Notes under the pieces: generated by a model
What the model was told of the DNA's origin: nothing
Database searches by the model: none
Seen by the model: the letters and a program-made list of their open reading frames with translations, nothing else
Shown: positions 17,123-26,224 of the stretch, one piece after another
Layout: every line of letters starts with the position of its first letter
Position numbering within the stretch: the stretch's first letter is position 1
Translations under genes and position numbers: made by a program
NCBI GenBank assembly: GCA_934436245.1
Contig: CAKSAM010000002.1
Coordinates: 62,001 to 126,000, forward strand
DNA length: 64,000 nt
Origin: an uncultured Acetatifactor sp.
GTDB taxonomy: Bacteria; Bacillota; Clostridia; Lachnospirales; Lachnospiraceae
Direction of reading: 5' to 3'

Positions 17123-17158
17123 AAAAGGTGCAGATTCTCAAAAATCTGTGCCTTTTTT
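17123..17158 (+). terminator. intrinsic terminator after the DUF4234 gene
   Basis: AAAAGGTGCAGATT and AATCTGTGCCTTTTTT pair, with one wobble, around a short loop. The T run completes a standard terminator. Confidence 0.8.
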
Positions 17159-17201
17159 GCAAATAATGCACGTTACAGAGTTTTATAATGTGAAAATAGC
17201 A

Positions 17202-17231
17202 CTGGCAAATTATATGACCATCCTGTATAAT
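17202..17231 (+). promoter_or_regulatory. promoter of the TM2 zinc-ribbon gene
   Basis: CTGGCA at 17202-17207 and TATAAT at 17226-17231 with an 18-bp spacer. The surrounding block is duplicated at about 15185-15245 before the truncated copy. Confidence 0.55.
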
Positions 17232-17290
17232 GTACATCAATGGTTTGAATATTTACTAAGCCATAAGAGAAGAAGAGGGAGGATAGATAG

Positions 17291-17725
17291 ATGTACTATT
17301 GCAAAAATTGCGGCGAACCCTACATGACAGATGAAGCTGTTATGTGTATAAAATGTGGTGTAGCCAAGGGGCAGGGAAGCAATTATTGTCATAATTGTGG
17401 TAAACCTCTGGCACCGGATGCGGCAGTATGTTTGAACTGTGGCGTGGCTAATAAGCAGGCTCCGGCAGCAGATGCGAAATCCAGACTGGCAGCAGGGCTT
17501 CTGGGTGTTTTCCTTGGAGGGTTCGGTGTACATAACTTTTACCTGGGATATACCAATAAGGCAGTGACCCAGCTGGTTCTCACGATTGTAGGGATTCTTT
17601 TGTGTTGTGTTGGCATCGGTGCTCTCATCGTAATGGGCGTTGGAATCTGGGGACTGGTAGAAGCTATTATGATCCTGACCGGCAATATCAACACCGACGG
17701 CAAAGGGAATCCATTAACAGATTAA
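17291..17725 (+). CDS. double zinc-ribbon TM2-domain protein
   Basis: A 144-residue protein with two consecutive zinc ribbons: CKNCGEPYMTDEAVMCIKCG (about 4-23) and CHNCGKPLAPDAAVCLNCG (about 33-51). A TM2 domain follows (about 63-135), made of two membrane helices around the G-x-H-x-F-Y-L-G motif seen here as GVHNFYLGY. TM2 proteins are widespread and of unclear function. The GGGAGGATAGATAG purine tract precedes the ATG. It is followed 35 bp later by the DUF4190-like gene, probably in one transcript. Confidence 0.87.
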   Translation: MYYCKNCGEPYMTDEAVMCIKCGVAKGQGSNYCHNCGKPLAPDAAVCLNCGVANKQAPAADAKSRLAAGLLGVFLGGFGVHNFYLGYTNKAVTQLVLTIVGILLCCVGIGALIVMGVGIWGLVEAIMILTGNINTDGKGNPLTD

Positions 17726-17760
17726 ATCAGCAGGCCTTGAAAAGGCGGAAAGAGGAGAAC

Positions 17761-18222
17761 ATGGACGGACAGAATTTTGAAAATGAAAACATTGTTACAG
17801 TAGATACTACAGCAACAGAGGTAACTCCGGCAGCAGAACCTGTACAGGATACACCGGTAACAGAACAGCCTGTCAGCAATAATTATCAGGACTATACGGC
17901 AAATGTACAGCAGCAGATGACATCAATACCTCCGTATCAGCCACAGCAGCCGCAGAATACGGAGACGAATGTGTTGGCAGTTGTCAGCCTGGTACTGGGT
18001 ATTCTTTCTATTGTTCTCGGATGTTGTACCGGATGGATTGGTGCTTTGTTTGGTATCGGTGGAATTATTTGTGCTGTATTTGCTGACAAGCAGGGGAAGA
18101 CCGGACTGGCAAAGGGTGGGCTGATCTGCTCCATCATTGGTATCATACTGGGGATTATAGTTACAATCATGGCTGCAGTTTTTTCTGTAGCATTTATGAG
18201 TGAATTTGCAAACTATTATTAA
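17761..18222 (+). CDS. DUF4190-like membrane protein with disordered N-terminus
   Basis: A 153-residue protein. Residues 1-75 are Thr/Glu/Gln/Pro-rich and probably disordered (PPYQPQQPQ). Two hydrophobic segments follow: VVSLVLGILSIVLGCCTGW (about 79-97), with a Gly-rich continuation to about 110, and LICSIIGIILGIIVTIMAAV (about 121-140). The connecting DKQGKTGLAKGG loop is typical of DUF4190. The ATG at 17761 follows AAAGAGGAG; the longer upstream frame overlaps the TM2 gene and is rejected. The last DUF2752 gene starts within its final 23 bases. Confidence 0.75.
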   Translation: MDGQNFENENIVTVDTTATEVTPAAEPVQDTPVTEQPVSNNYQDYTANVQQQMTSIPPYQPQQPQNTETNVLAVVSLVLGILSIVLGCCTGWIGALFGIGGIICAVFADKQGKTGLAKGGLICSIIGIILGIIVTIMAAVFSVAFMSEFANYY

Positions 18223-18634
18223 AAAACAGCGGAGTCTGGAAGATCAGCTTTATATTACAGGATGGATATTTCTGTTGGCCGGAAGCGTTGGAATATTTAT
18301 TTACCTTCACAGGATCGTTCCGGAGATTAAGGGATATACTTGTGTGATTTATCGGCTGTTCGGCATTTATTGTCCCGGCTGTGGGGGAACAAGAGCGGTG
18401 AATGCAATCCTTACAGGACATTTTCTGCAGGCACTATGGTATCATCCGCTGGTTCCTTATACTCTTGTTATTTTTGGAGGTTTTATGCTGAGTCAGACGC
18501 TTGCCAGGTTACATATTGGCAGGATCAGAGGCTGGCGCTTCCATGAATGGCATCTGTATGGGGCGGTAGTGATCATAATTGTGAACTTCATCCTGAAGAA
18601 TATATTGCTTCTCGGATTTCATGTTGCACTTTAA
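18200..18634 (+). CDS. DUF2752 membrane protein (second copy)
   Basis: A 144-residue polytopic protein with the DUF2752 signature IYCPGCGGTRAVNAIL at about 56-71 and LWYHPLVPY at about 79. GTG at 18200 overlaps the preceding gene by 23 bp, implying coupling. It is clearly paralogous to the gene at 15438 but divergent outside the motifs. It differs in having CPGCGGTR where the other has CAGCGMTR. Confidence 0.82.
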   Translation: MNLQTIIKKQRSLEDQLYITGWIFLLAGSVGIFIYLHRIVPEIKGYTCVIYRLFGIYCPGCGGTRAVNAILTGHFLQALWYHPLVPYTLVIFGGFMLSQTLARLHIGRIRGWRFHEWHLYGAVVIIIVNFILKNILLLGFHVAL

Positions 18635-18777
18635 CTTGATGTTGTCAGCTGTTCTGAATGCATTCCTGTTTGTCTGCCGGAGCAAGGGGCTGGTTTATGC
18701 CTGCCAGGATCAGGAGAAGAAAGTTACTCTGATCGGTCAGATCAAAGTCTTAAAATAATAAAATGATATAAGTTATA

Positions 18778-18810
18778 AAAATCCCCGATGCATAACGCAT
18801 CGGGGATTTT
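18778..18810. terminator. bidirectional intrinsic terminator
   Basis: AAAATCCCCGATGC and GCATCGGGGATTTT form a perfect 14-bp stem with a five-base loop. It is flanked by A and T runs, so it can serve both the membrane cluster (+) and the lipoprotein gene (-). The stretch 18635-18777 holds no convincing gene. Confidence 0.85.
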
Positions 18811-18816
18811 ATGCGA

Positions 18817-19314
18817 TTACTCTGTGACAGAAGAGGTATCAGCCGTTTCCTCAACAGTGGATAGATTCACATCTTCAGGCTGTTCTCCATGTAAGAAGGT
18901 GATAATTATCTGGATACGCTTATAAGCTCTCGCATAATTCTCTTTGGCATAATCGGCAGTGAGCTGATTATAACCACCATTGCTGTAAGCCTCATGATAA
19001 CTTTCTACCGCAGTAGTCATATAGGAACTGGCTTCATCGGCTAAAGATTCCAGATAGTCAAATTCAGTGGGAAAATCCAAGGCGGCAAAATCCTTGAAGG
19101 AAGCATCCAGTTGATCCAGATATCCCAGAAGTTCTTCCGTTGCATTGTCTGATTGAGCATCTACATTATTGATTTCAGTATCAATATCCGAAATTTCAGT
19201 GCAAAATGCATCTATTTCCTCTTTAAACTGAGTCAGCTGAGGATTCTTTCCACAGGCGGTCAGGGTCAGGGCGGTCAGGATTCCGGCCGTAATAGCAAGT
19301 AATTTTTTCTTCAA
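18817..19314 (-). CDS. small secreted lipoprotein of unknown function
   Basis: The signal peptide KKKLLAITAGILTALTLTAC ends in the lipobox LTAC, so the mature protein is anchored to the outer face of the membrane. The mature part, about 145 residues, is acidic and helical with coiled-coil character (EEIDAFCTEISDIDTEINNV). It ends in a Glu/Thr/Ser tail. I chose TTG at 19314 because GGAGG lies nine bases before it. The ATG at 19323 directly abuts that site, and the ATG at 19344 has none. Family not recognised. Confidence 0.75.
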   Translation of the reverse strand: MKKKLLAITAGILTALTLTACGKNPQLTQFKEEIDAFCTEISDIDTEINNVDAQSDNATEELLGYLDQLDASFKDFAALDFPTEFDYLESLADEASSYMTTAVESYHEAYSNGGYNQLTADYAKENYARAYKRIQIIITFLHGEQPEDVNLSTVEETADTSSVTE

Positions 19315-19420
19315 AGTAATCATCCTCCAAATCAATTGATCCACATAGAATTTATCATATTATGCGGCTTTGCGCAACCTATAATGTTAAAACCTCCCCT
19401 TTACGAATAAAAGTACCTTG

Positions 19421-19429
19421 TGGTATGAT
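19421..19429 (+). promoter_or_regulatory. extended -10 element before metH
   Basis: TGG followed by TATGAT, about 32 bp before the start codon. No convincing -35 is present, which an extended -10 can tolerate. Confidence 0.4.
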
Positions 19430-19460
19430 TAAAAGAATCAGGAAACAGGAAAAGAGAACA

Positions 19461-21980
19461 ATGACAAGAGAAGAATTTATTAAATTAAGCAAAGATCATA
19501 TCATATACCTTGACGGTGCGACAGGCTCCAATCTGGTAAAGGCAGGAATGCCTTCCGGGGTATGCCCGGAACAGTGGATCCTGGAACACCGGGAGGTAAT
19601 GCTGCAATTACAAAAAGAATATGTACAGGCAGGTACCAATATTCTGTATGCGCCTACATTTACAGCAAACCGCATCAAGCTGGCGGAATATCATCTGGAA
19701 AAAAATATGTCCGCCATGATCCATGAGCTTGTGGCAATTTCGAAGGAAGCTGCAGCAAGTACTCCCGGACATCCGGTGTATGTGGCAGGCGATATTACCA
19801 TGACAGGCGAGCAGCTGAAGCCCATGGGAAAAATGGAACTGGAAGAGCTTATCAGTATTTATAAAGAGCAGATTCTCTGCCTGGTGGATGCTGGTGCGGA
19901 TTTGCTGGTGGTAGAGACCATGATGAGTCTGGCAGAAACCAGAGCAGCTTTGATCGCTGCAAAAGAAGTGTGCGATCTGCCGGTGATCGCCACTCTTACT
20001 TTTGAGGCAGATGGAAGAACGTTGTTTGGTACTGACGCCATGACTGCGGCTGTTGTATTGGAAAGCCTGGGTGCCAGTGCCATAGGAGCCAATTGCTCCA
20101 CCGGTCCTGCCCAGATGGAAAGTATTATTCGGGATATGGTATCACATACTAGAATCCCTGTGATCGCAAAGCCCAATGCAGGTCTTCCGTTCCTGGATGA
20201 GAACGGCAACACCTGCTATAACATGGAGGCGGAAGAATTCACGGAGGAGATGGAAGTGCTGGTGGACGTGGGTGCCACAATTTTAGGCGGCTGCTGTGGT
20301 ACGACACCGGAGTACATACGGCAGATCCATGGGCGCTTTGGCACAGAAGCAAAGATTACGTCAGCCAGAAGACCGGAGGGAATCCGGTATCTGACATCGG
20401 AGCGTCTTACTCTCAGCTTCGGATTAAATGATGGCTTTTTCGTGGTGGGAGAGCGAATCAATCCCACCGGTAAAAAAGCACTTCAGGCACAGTTACGGGA
20501 AGGCAGCTTTGAAAAGGTAATACAGTTTGCTGAAGAACAGGAAGCCTGTGGTGCAAAGGTGCTGGATATCAATATGGGAATGAGCGGTATTGACGAAAAA
20601 GCCAGTATGCTCCAGGCACTGGAGGAAGTCAGCGGAGTGACAAATCTCCCACTCTCCCTGGACTCCAGCTATGTGGAAGTCCTGGAAGCGGCACTTCGTC
20701 ATTATCCGGGACGGGCGCTGGTCAATTCCGTCTCTCTGGAGACGGAAAAATTCGAGAAGCTGCTTCCCATTGTAGCTAAATATGGTGCAATGTTCATCCT
20801 GCTTCCCCTGTCGGATGCGGGACTGCCCAAAGACATTGAAGAAAAGAAGGAAATCATTCATAAGATTTACGAAAGAGCGGCATCTCTGGGACTACACAAG
20901 GAAGATATTGTAGTGGATGGTCTGGTAGCAACCGTGGGTGCTAATCCCAAAGCTGCGCTTGAGACACTGGAGACTATCCGCTATTGCAAGGCAAACGGAT
21001 TTGCCACGATCTGTGGATTGTCCAATATTTCTTTTGCTATGCCGGAAAGAGGATTTGTCAATACAGCATTTTTGACCCTGGCAATTCAGGCAGGGCTTAC
21101 CATGGCTATTGCCAATCCCTCCCAGGAACTTCTTATGAGCTGTGCACTGGCTGCGGATCTGCTGCTGGATAAAGAAGATGCGGCTCTGCGGTACATTGAA
21201 TATGCCGGAGGCGTAAAGGAACGGAGAGAAGAAAAGGAAGCGGAACTGGCGAAGAAACTGGCGCTTGTGGAAAGTCAGGGAACTTCATTCCAGACCCCGG
21301 GCGGAACCGTCAGCGATCCGAAGGAACCTGCTGTAGAAAGCAGCAGGCAGACCAGCGAAATGCAGGATAAACTGAAAACTGCTGTTTTAAAAGGAAACCG
21401 CAACGGGATCGTAAAGATCACGAATGAAGCATTGGAAAGCGGAGAAAAACCAGCAGAATTATTAAATCAGGTATTACTTCCTGCCATTAATCAGGTGGGT
21501 GAATATTTCGACAAAGGAAAATATTTTCTGCCACAGCTGATTGCCAGTGCGGAGGCTATGAAAAATTCCATTGAAGTGTTGGAACCATTATTACAGACGG
21601 ATAGTAGTGGAGAGGAAATGCCTGTCGTTGTCATTGCTACTGTGGAAGGTGATATTCATGATATTGGCAAAAATCTGGTGGCACTGATGCTTAAAAATCA
21701 CGGATTTCATGTGATTGATCTGGGAAAGGACGTTCCACAGGCAAAAATTCTGGAGACCGCCAAGGAGCATCATGCAGAATTTATAGCGCTTTCTGCGTTG
21801 ATGACGACTACCATGCAGAGAATGCGGGAAATCGTAGCTGCTGCCAGGGAAGAAGGGATTACTGCCAAAATCATTATCGGAGGCGCTGTGATTACTCAGG
21901 ATTATGCAGACGAGATTGGAGCGGATGGATATTCCAAGGATGCGGCAGATGCCGTAAAACTGGCCAAAAGCTTAATGTAA
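19461..21980 (+). CDS. metH: cobalamin-dependent methionine synthase, short form
   Basis: Transfers the methyl group of methyl-THF through cobalamin to homocysteine. The 839-residue protein has three parts. The homocysteine/zinc barrel has Cys212 in GANCSTGPA and Cys278-Cys279 in GGCCGTTP. The pterin-binding barrel covers about 330-600, with GERINPTGKKALQ. The cobalamin cap and Rossmann domains have the histidine ligand motif DIHDIG (Asp731, His733). The C-terminal SAM reactivation domain of E. coli MetH (about 1,227 residues) is absent, as in many Clostridia, which use a separate reactivator. The ATG at 19461 follows AGGAAAAGAG; the longer upstream frame has no ribosome site. Confidence 0.93.
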   Translation: MTREEFIKLSKDHIIYLDGATGSNLVKAGMPSGVCPEQWILEHREVMLQLQKEYVQAGTNILYAPTFTANRIKLAEYHLEKNMSAMIHELVAISKEAAASTPGHPVYVAGDITMTGEQLKPMGKMELEELISIYKEQILCLVDAGADLLVVETMMSLAETRAALIAAKEVCDLPVIATLTFEADGRTLFGTDAMTAAVVLESLGASAIGANCSTGPAQMESIIRDMVSHTRIPVIAKPNAGLPFLDENGNTCYNMEAEEFTEEMEVLVDVGATILGGCCGTTPEYIRQIHGRFGTEAKITSARRPEGIRYLTSERLTLSFGLNDGFFVVGERINPTGKKALQAQLREGSFEKVIQFAEEQEACGAKVLDINMGMSGIDEKASMLQALEEVSGVTNLPLSLDSSYVEVLEAALRHYPGRALVNSVSLETEKFEKLLPIVAKYGAMFILLPLSDAGLPKDIEEKKEIIHKIYERAASLGLHKEDIVVDGLVATVGANPKAALETLETIRYCKANGFATICGLSNISFAMPERGFVNTAFLTLAIQAGLTMAIANPSQELLMSCALAADLLLDKEDAALRYIEYAGGVKERREEKEAELAKKLALVESQGTSFQTPGGTVSDPKEPAVESSRQTSEMQDKLKTAVLKGNRNGIVKITNEALESGEKPAELLNQVLLPAINQVGEYFDKGKYFLPQLIASAEAMKNSIEVLEPLLQTDSSGEEMPVVVIATVEGDIHDIGKNLVALMLKNHGFHVIDLGKDVPQAKILETAKEHHAEFIALSALMTTTMQRMREIVAAAREEGITAKIIIGGAVITQDYADEIGADGYSKDAADAVKLAKSLM

Positions 21981-22067
21981 GGGAACTCGGAAAGTGCGTT
22001 TTACAACAAGGTTCTGAATGACTGTTATAAATATTTAACAGGGAGTATAAATAAAGGAGAGACGAAG

Positions 22068-23684
22068 ATGATTGGAGCAGATGCAATGATTAAGTGTCTG
22101 GAAGAAGAAGGGGTAAGCACTGTTTTCGGATATCCCGGAGTTGCCATATGTCCTTTTTTCAACAGTATTCTGGATTCCGATATTAAGACAGTATTGATCC
22201 GCACGGAGCAGAATGCAGCTCATGCAGCCAGTGGTGTGGCCAGGATGACCGGCAGACCCGGGGTCTGTGCCGTGACCTCCGGCCCGGGGGCTACGAACGT
22301 GATCACAGGTATAGCAACAGCTTTTGCGGATAGCATTCCTTTGGTCTGCATCACGGGACAGGTGAACAGCGGACTTTTAGGAAGTGATGTATTTCAGGAA
22401 GCAGATATCACCGGTGCTGTGGAATCTTTTGTAAAATACAGCTATCTTATTAAAAATGTCAATGATATTCCCAGAGTTTTTAAAGAGGCGTTTTATATTG
22501 CGAATACCGGAAGAAAAGGTCCTGTTCTGATTGATATTCCCATTGATATCCAGAATGCCACCATTAAAAATTTCCACTATCCGGAAGAGGTTAATCTTCG
22601 CACTTATAAGCCTACTGTCAAGGGGCATGCTGTACAGATCAAAAAAGTCATCAAAGAGCTGGAAAAGGCAAAACGGCCCATTATCTGTGCCGGTGGTGGG
22701 GTCCTGCTCAGTGAAGCCGAAGAAGAATTACGCAGCTTTGCAGAAGAACATGGTATCCCCGTGGTATCCACTATGATGGGAATCGGTGTGATGCCCACCG
22801 AACATCCCCTGTATTACGGAATGGTAGGCAATAACGGCAAAGTCTATGCTAACCGTGCCATGAACGAATCGGATCTGCTGATCATGGTAGGTGCCAGAGT
22901 GGCGGATCGTGCGGTCAGCCAGCCGGATCTGATTACCCGCAACAAGATTCTGGTACATATTGATGTGGATCCTGCGGAAATCGGTAAAAATGCCGGCCCC
23001 TCCATTCCTCTGGTGGGCGATGCCAAGCATATCTTCCAGGATTTCCAGAAAGAAGAATTCAGTTGCAGCTATGATGAATGGATTCAGACATTAAATGAAT
23101 ATCGTTCCACTATGGAGACGAAGCGAACCCCCAATCCCGATTATGTGGACCCTGCAGCGTTTATAACCAGACTTTCCGAAAAAATGCAGGAAGATGGCAT
23201 CTACGTAGCCGATGTTGGACAGAATCAGATCTGGTCCTGCGGCTATCATATTGTAAAAAAAGGTAAGTTTTTGACCTCCGGTGGTATGGGAACCATGGGC
23301 TATTCCATTCCGGCAGCAATGGGAGCCAAGACAGCTGCCATGGATAAGCAGGTCGTTGCCGTGTGCGGTGACGGTTCGTTCCAGATGTCCATGATGGAAT
23401 TAGCCACCATAAGACAGCACAATATCCCGGTGAAGATTATTGTGCTGAAGAACAATTATCTGGGAATGGTCCGTGAATATCAGCATTATACCTATAAAGA
23501 CCATTACTCTGTCGTTGACTTATCAGGAAGCCCGGATCTGGACAAGCTGTCGGCGGCTTATGATATCCCATATCTTCGTCTGGAAACGATGGAACATGTA
23601 GATGAAATACTGGATGCTTTTCTGGCAGAAGATAAGACCATGTTACTGGAATGCCTGATCGATCCCATGGATCTGGTAAAATAA
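22068..23684 (+). CDS. ilvB: acetolactate synthase large subunit
   Basis: The thiamine-diphosphate enzyme that starts branched-chain amino acid synthesis, condensing pyruvate with pyruvate or 2-oxobutyrate. The 538 residues comprise an N-terminal Pyr domain (VFGYPGVAICPF, RTEQNAAHAASG with the catalytic Glu), a central FAD-type domain, and a C-terminal PP domain. The ThDP motif is GDGSFQMSMMELATI through KNNYLGMVREYQ. Length is typical of biosynthetic rather than catabolic forms. AAAGGAG precedes the ATG. Two ACT-domain regulatory subunits and ilvC follow. No T-box leader is visible in the 87-bp gap after metH. Confidence 0.93.
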   Translation: MIGADAMIKCLEEEGVSTVFGYPGVAICPFFNSILDSDIKTVLIRTEQNAAHAASGVARMTGRPGVCAVTSGPGATNVITGIATAFADSIPLVCITGQVNSGLLGSDVFQEADITGAVESFVKYSYLIKNVNDIPRVFKEAFYIANTGRKGPVLIDIPIDIQNATIKNFHYPEEVNLRTYKPTVKGHAVQIKKVIKELEKAKRPIICAGGGVLLSEAEEELRSFAEEHGIPVVSTMMGIGVMPTEHPLYYGMVGNNGKVYANRAMNESDLLIMVGARVADRAVSQPDLITRNKILVHIDVDPAEIGKNAGPSIPLVGDAKHIFQDFQKEEFSCSYDEWIQTLNEYRSTMETKRTPNPDYVDPAAFITRLSEKMQEDGIYVADVGQNQIWSCGYHIVKKGKFLTSGGMGTMGYSIPAAMGAKTAAMDKQVVAVCGDGSFQMSMMELATIRQHNIPVKIIVLKNNYLGMVREYQHYTYKDHYSVVDLSGSPDLDKLSAAYDIPYLRLETMEHVDEILDAFLAEDKTMLLECLIDPMDLVK

Positions 23685-23704
23685 CGGAAGGGAGCCCTGG
23701 TTAG

Positions 23705-24193
23705 ATGAAAAGAATATATTCTGTATTGGTAGAGAACCGTTCCGGTGTCCTGTGCAAGGTAGCCGGATTGTTCTCCAGAAGATGTTTTAATATTGACAGT
23801 CTTGCCGTAGGAGAGACAGATGATCATGCGGTCTCCTGTATGACCATCGTAAGCTCCGGGGATGAACGGACTCTGGAACAGATTGAAAAGCAGCTGAATA
23901 AGAAGCTGGATGTCATCAAAGTAAAGACGTTATCCCAGGAACAATGTTATACCCGGGAATTAATGTTATTAAAAGTTAAATATAACAAGAATAATCGTAG
24001 GGATATCATAGAAATCTGTGACATTATGAAAACAGAGATCGTGGATATGTCAAAACACTTTATGATGCTGCAGATTTGCGATGCTCCGGAGAAAATTGAT
24101 ACTCTGATCAAGATGCTGCAGACCATCAGTATCGTGGAAGTCGCACGAACAGGAACCCTGGCATTAGCAAAATGTACGGAGAATGATGATTAA
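23705..24193 (+). CDS. ilvN: acetolactate synthase small (regulatory) subunit, copy 1
   Basis: A 162-residue ACT-domain protein: YSVLVENRSGVLCKVAGLFSRR at the N-terminus (written in parts: YSVLVENRSGV, CKVAGLFSRR) and a second ACT-like C-terminal domain. Such subunits activate the large subunit and confer valine feedback. Compared with copy 2, it has a Cys-Phe pair in place of the usual Gly-Tyr after SRR, and a shorter C-terminus. It lies 21 bp after ilvB and is clearly co-transcribed. Confidence 0.88.
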   Translation: MKRIYSVLVENRSGVLCKVAGLFSRRCFNIDSLAVGETDDHAVSCMTIVSSGDERTLEQIEKQLNKKLDVIKVKTLSQEQCYTRELMLLKVKYNKNNRRDIIEICDIMKTEIVDMSKHFMMLQICDAPEKIDTLIKMLQTISIVEVARTGTLALAKCTENDD

Positions 24194-24224
24194 AATACAT
24201 CAATCATAATGTTAAATTCACTAA

Positions 24225-24253
24225 TTGACATTCTACAGGCATCTTGCTATATT
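24225..24253 (+). promoter_or_regulatory. internal promoter before the second ilvN
   Basis: TTGACA at 24225-24230, a 17-bp spacer, and TATATT at 24248-24253, in the 131-bp gap between the two small-subunit genes. The leader contains a GCTGC/GCAGC pairing. Confidence 0.75.
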
Positions 24254-24324
24254 AAGAATACAGTTGCTGCACCGGTAACGGATAGCCGCAGCTGCAGGAA
24301 TACGAAAGGTATGGTAAAGCATTC

Positions 24325-24843
24325 ATGCAGAAGAGAGTATTTCAGCTGTTGGTTGACAACACATCAGGCGTACTGAGCCGTATTTCCGGATTGTTTTCCA
24401 GACGTGGTTACAATATCGAAAGCATCACGGCAGGTGTAACGGCCGATCCCCGTTTTACCAGAATTACCATTGTGACGTCGGGCGATGATGACATTTTGGA
24501 ACAGATCGAGAAGCAGGTAGGAAAGCTTGTGGATGTACGGGATATTAAAGAACTTGATCCCGATGACAGTGTGTACCGTGAACTGGTACTGGTCAAGGTC
24601 AAGGTAGATCCTGGGAAACGCCTGGAGATTCGTCAGGGAGTAGAGTTCCTTGCCAATAATTTCCGTGCGAAGATCATTGATGTGGGTGCGGAAAATCTGA
24701 TCGTGGAATTCACTGGTAATCACAGCAAGGTAAATGCACTGATCCAGCGTTTTACGGAAGAGTATGAGGTACTGGAACTTGCCAGAACGGGTATCACAGG
24801 TCTGGGCAGAGGCATTGAGAACGTTACCTACATAGAGGACTGA
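24325..24843 (+). CDS. ilvN: acetolactate synthase small (regulatory) subunit, copy 2
   Basis: 172 residues, the canonical IlvN/IlvH form. The ACT domain at 1-80 contains FSRRGYNIESITAG. The C-terminal domain contains REIRQGVEFL-type helices and ends in ARTGITGLGRG. It has its own promoter, unlike copy 1, so it can be expressed without ilvB, together with ilvC downstream. Two small subunits with one large subunit raises the question of different feedback specificities. Confidence 0.9.
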   Translation: MQKRVFQLLVDNTSGVLSRISGLFSRRGYNIESITAGVTADPRFTRITIVTSGDDDILEQIEKQVGKLVDVRDIKELDPDDSVYRELVLVKVKVDPGKRLEIRQGVEFLANNFRAKIIDVGAENLIVEFTGNHSKVNALIQRFTEEYEVLELARTGITGLGRGIENVTYIED

Positions 24844-24885
24844 TCATTCATAAAAGTAAGGTCTCATAATTTATTTTTGTTAGCT

Positions 24886-24909
24886 CTAGGGAAGATCCCT
24901 ATCAGTTAT
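24886..24909 (+). other. hairpin in the leader of ilvC
   Basis: TAGGGA-AGA-TCCCTA is a perfect six-base-pair hairpin in the 98-bp gap before ilvC. No T tract follows. It may be a processing site or a weak attenuator. Confidence 0.3.
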
Positions 24910-24911
24910 AA

Positions 24912-25961
<1,050 letters not shown>

Positions 25962-25988
25962 TCGATCGAAAAAATCCAATGCTATGAC

Positions 25989-26033
25989 AAAAAGGCTGTG
26001 CGAAAACGTAAAAGTTTTGGCACAGCCTTTTTT
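25989..26033 (+). terminator. strong intrinsic terminator after ilvC
   Basis: AAAAAGGCTGTGC pairs with GCACAGCCTTTTT, and the loop itself continues the stem (CGAAAAC/GTTTTG). Six T follow. Confidence 0.9.
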
Positions 26034-26140
26034 GGCAAAAAAGAAGTTATTTCTGACCGAAAACAACAAAAATAAACTGGAAAATACATATTAATTACGA
26101 TAAAATAAACGTAACTATTCAGAAGCCCATTCGTAAAATC

Positions 26141-26158
26141 GCCTCTGCGAGGCTTTTT
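26141..26158 (+). terminator. short hairpin with T run before the ABC exporter
   Basis: GCCTC-TGC-GAGGC followed by five T. It lies 67 bp before the ABC exporter start and could act as a terminator or attenuator. The five-base-pair stem makes it weak. Confidence 0.4.
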
Positions 26159-26224
26159 GAATAACATGTTTGATACAAGCATTTGCAGAAATAAGTTTGT
26201 GTCATTGGAAAGGCATTGAGTAAA

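Noticed and set aside
18639..18767. 42-codon frame after the last DUF2752 gene with protein-like composition
   Set aside because: No ribosome site; the more protein-like reading requires a frameshift at about 18720. It may be decayed coding DNA, but cannot be assigned.
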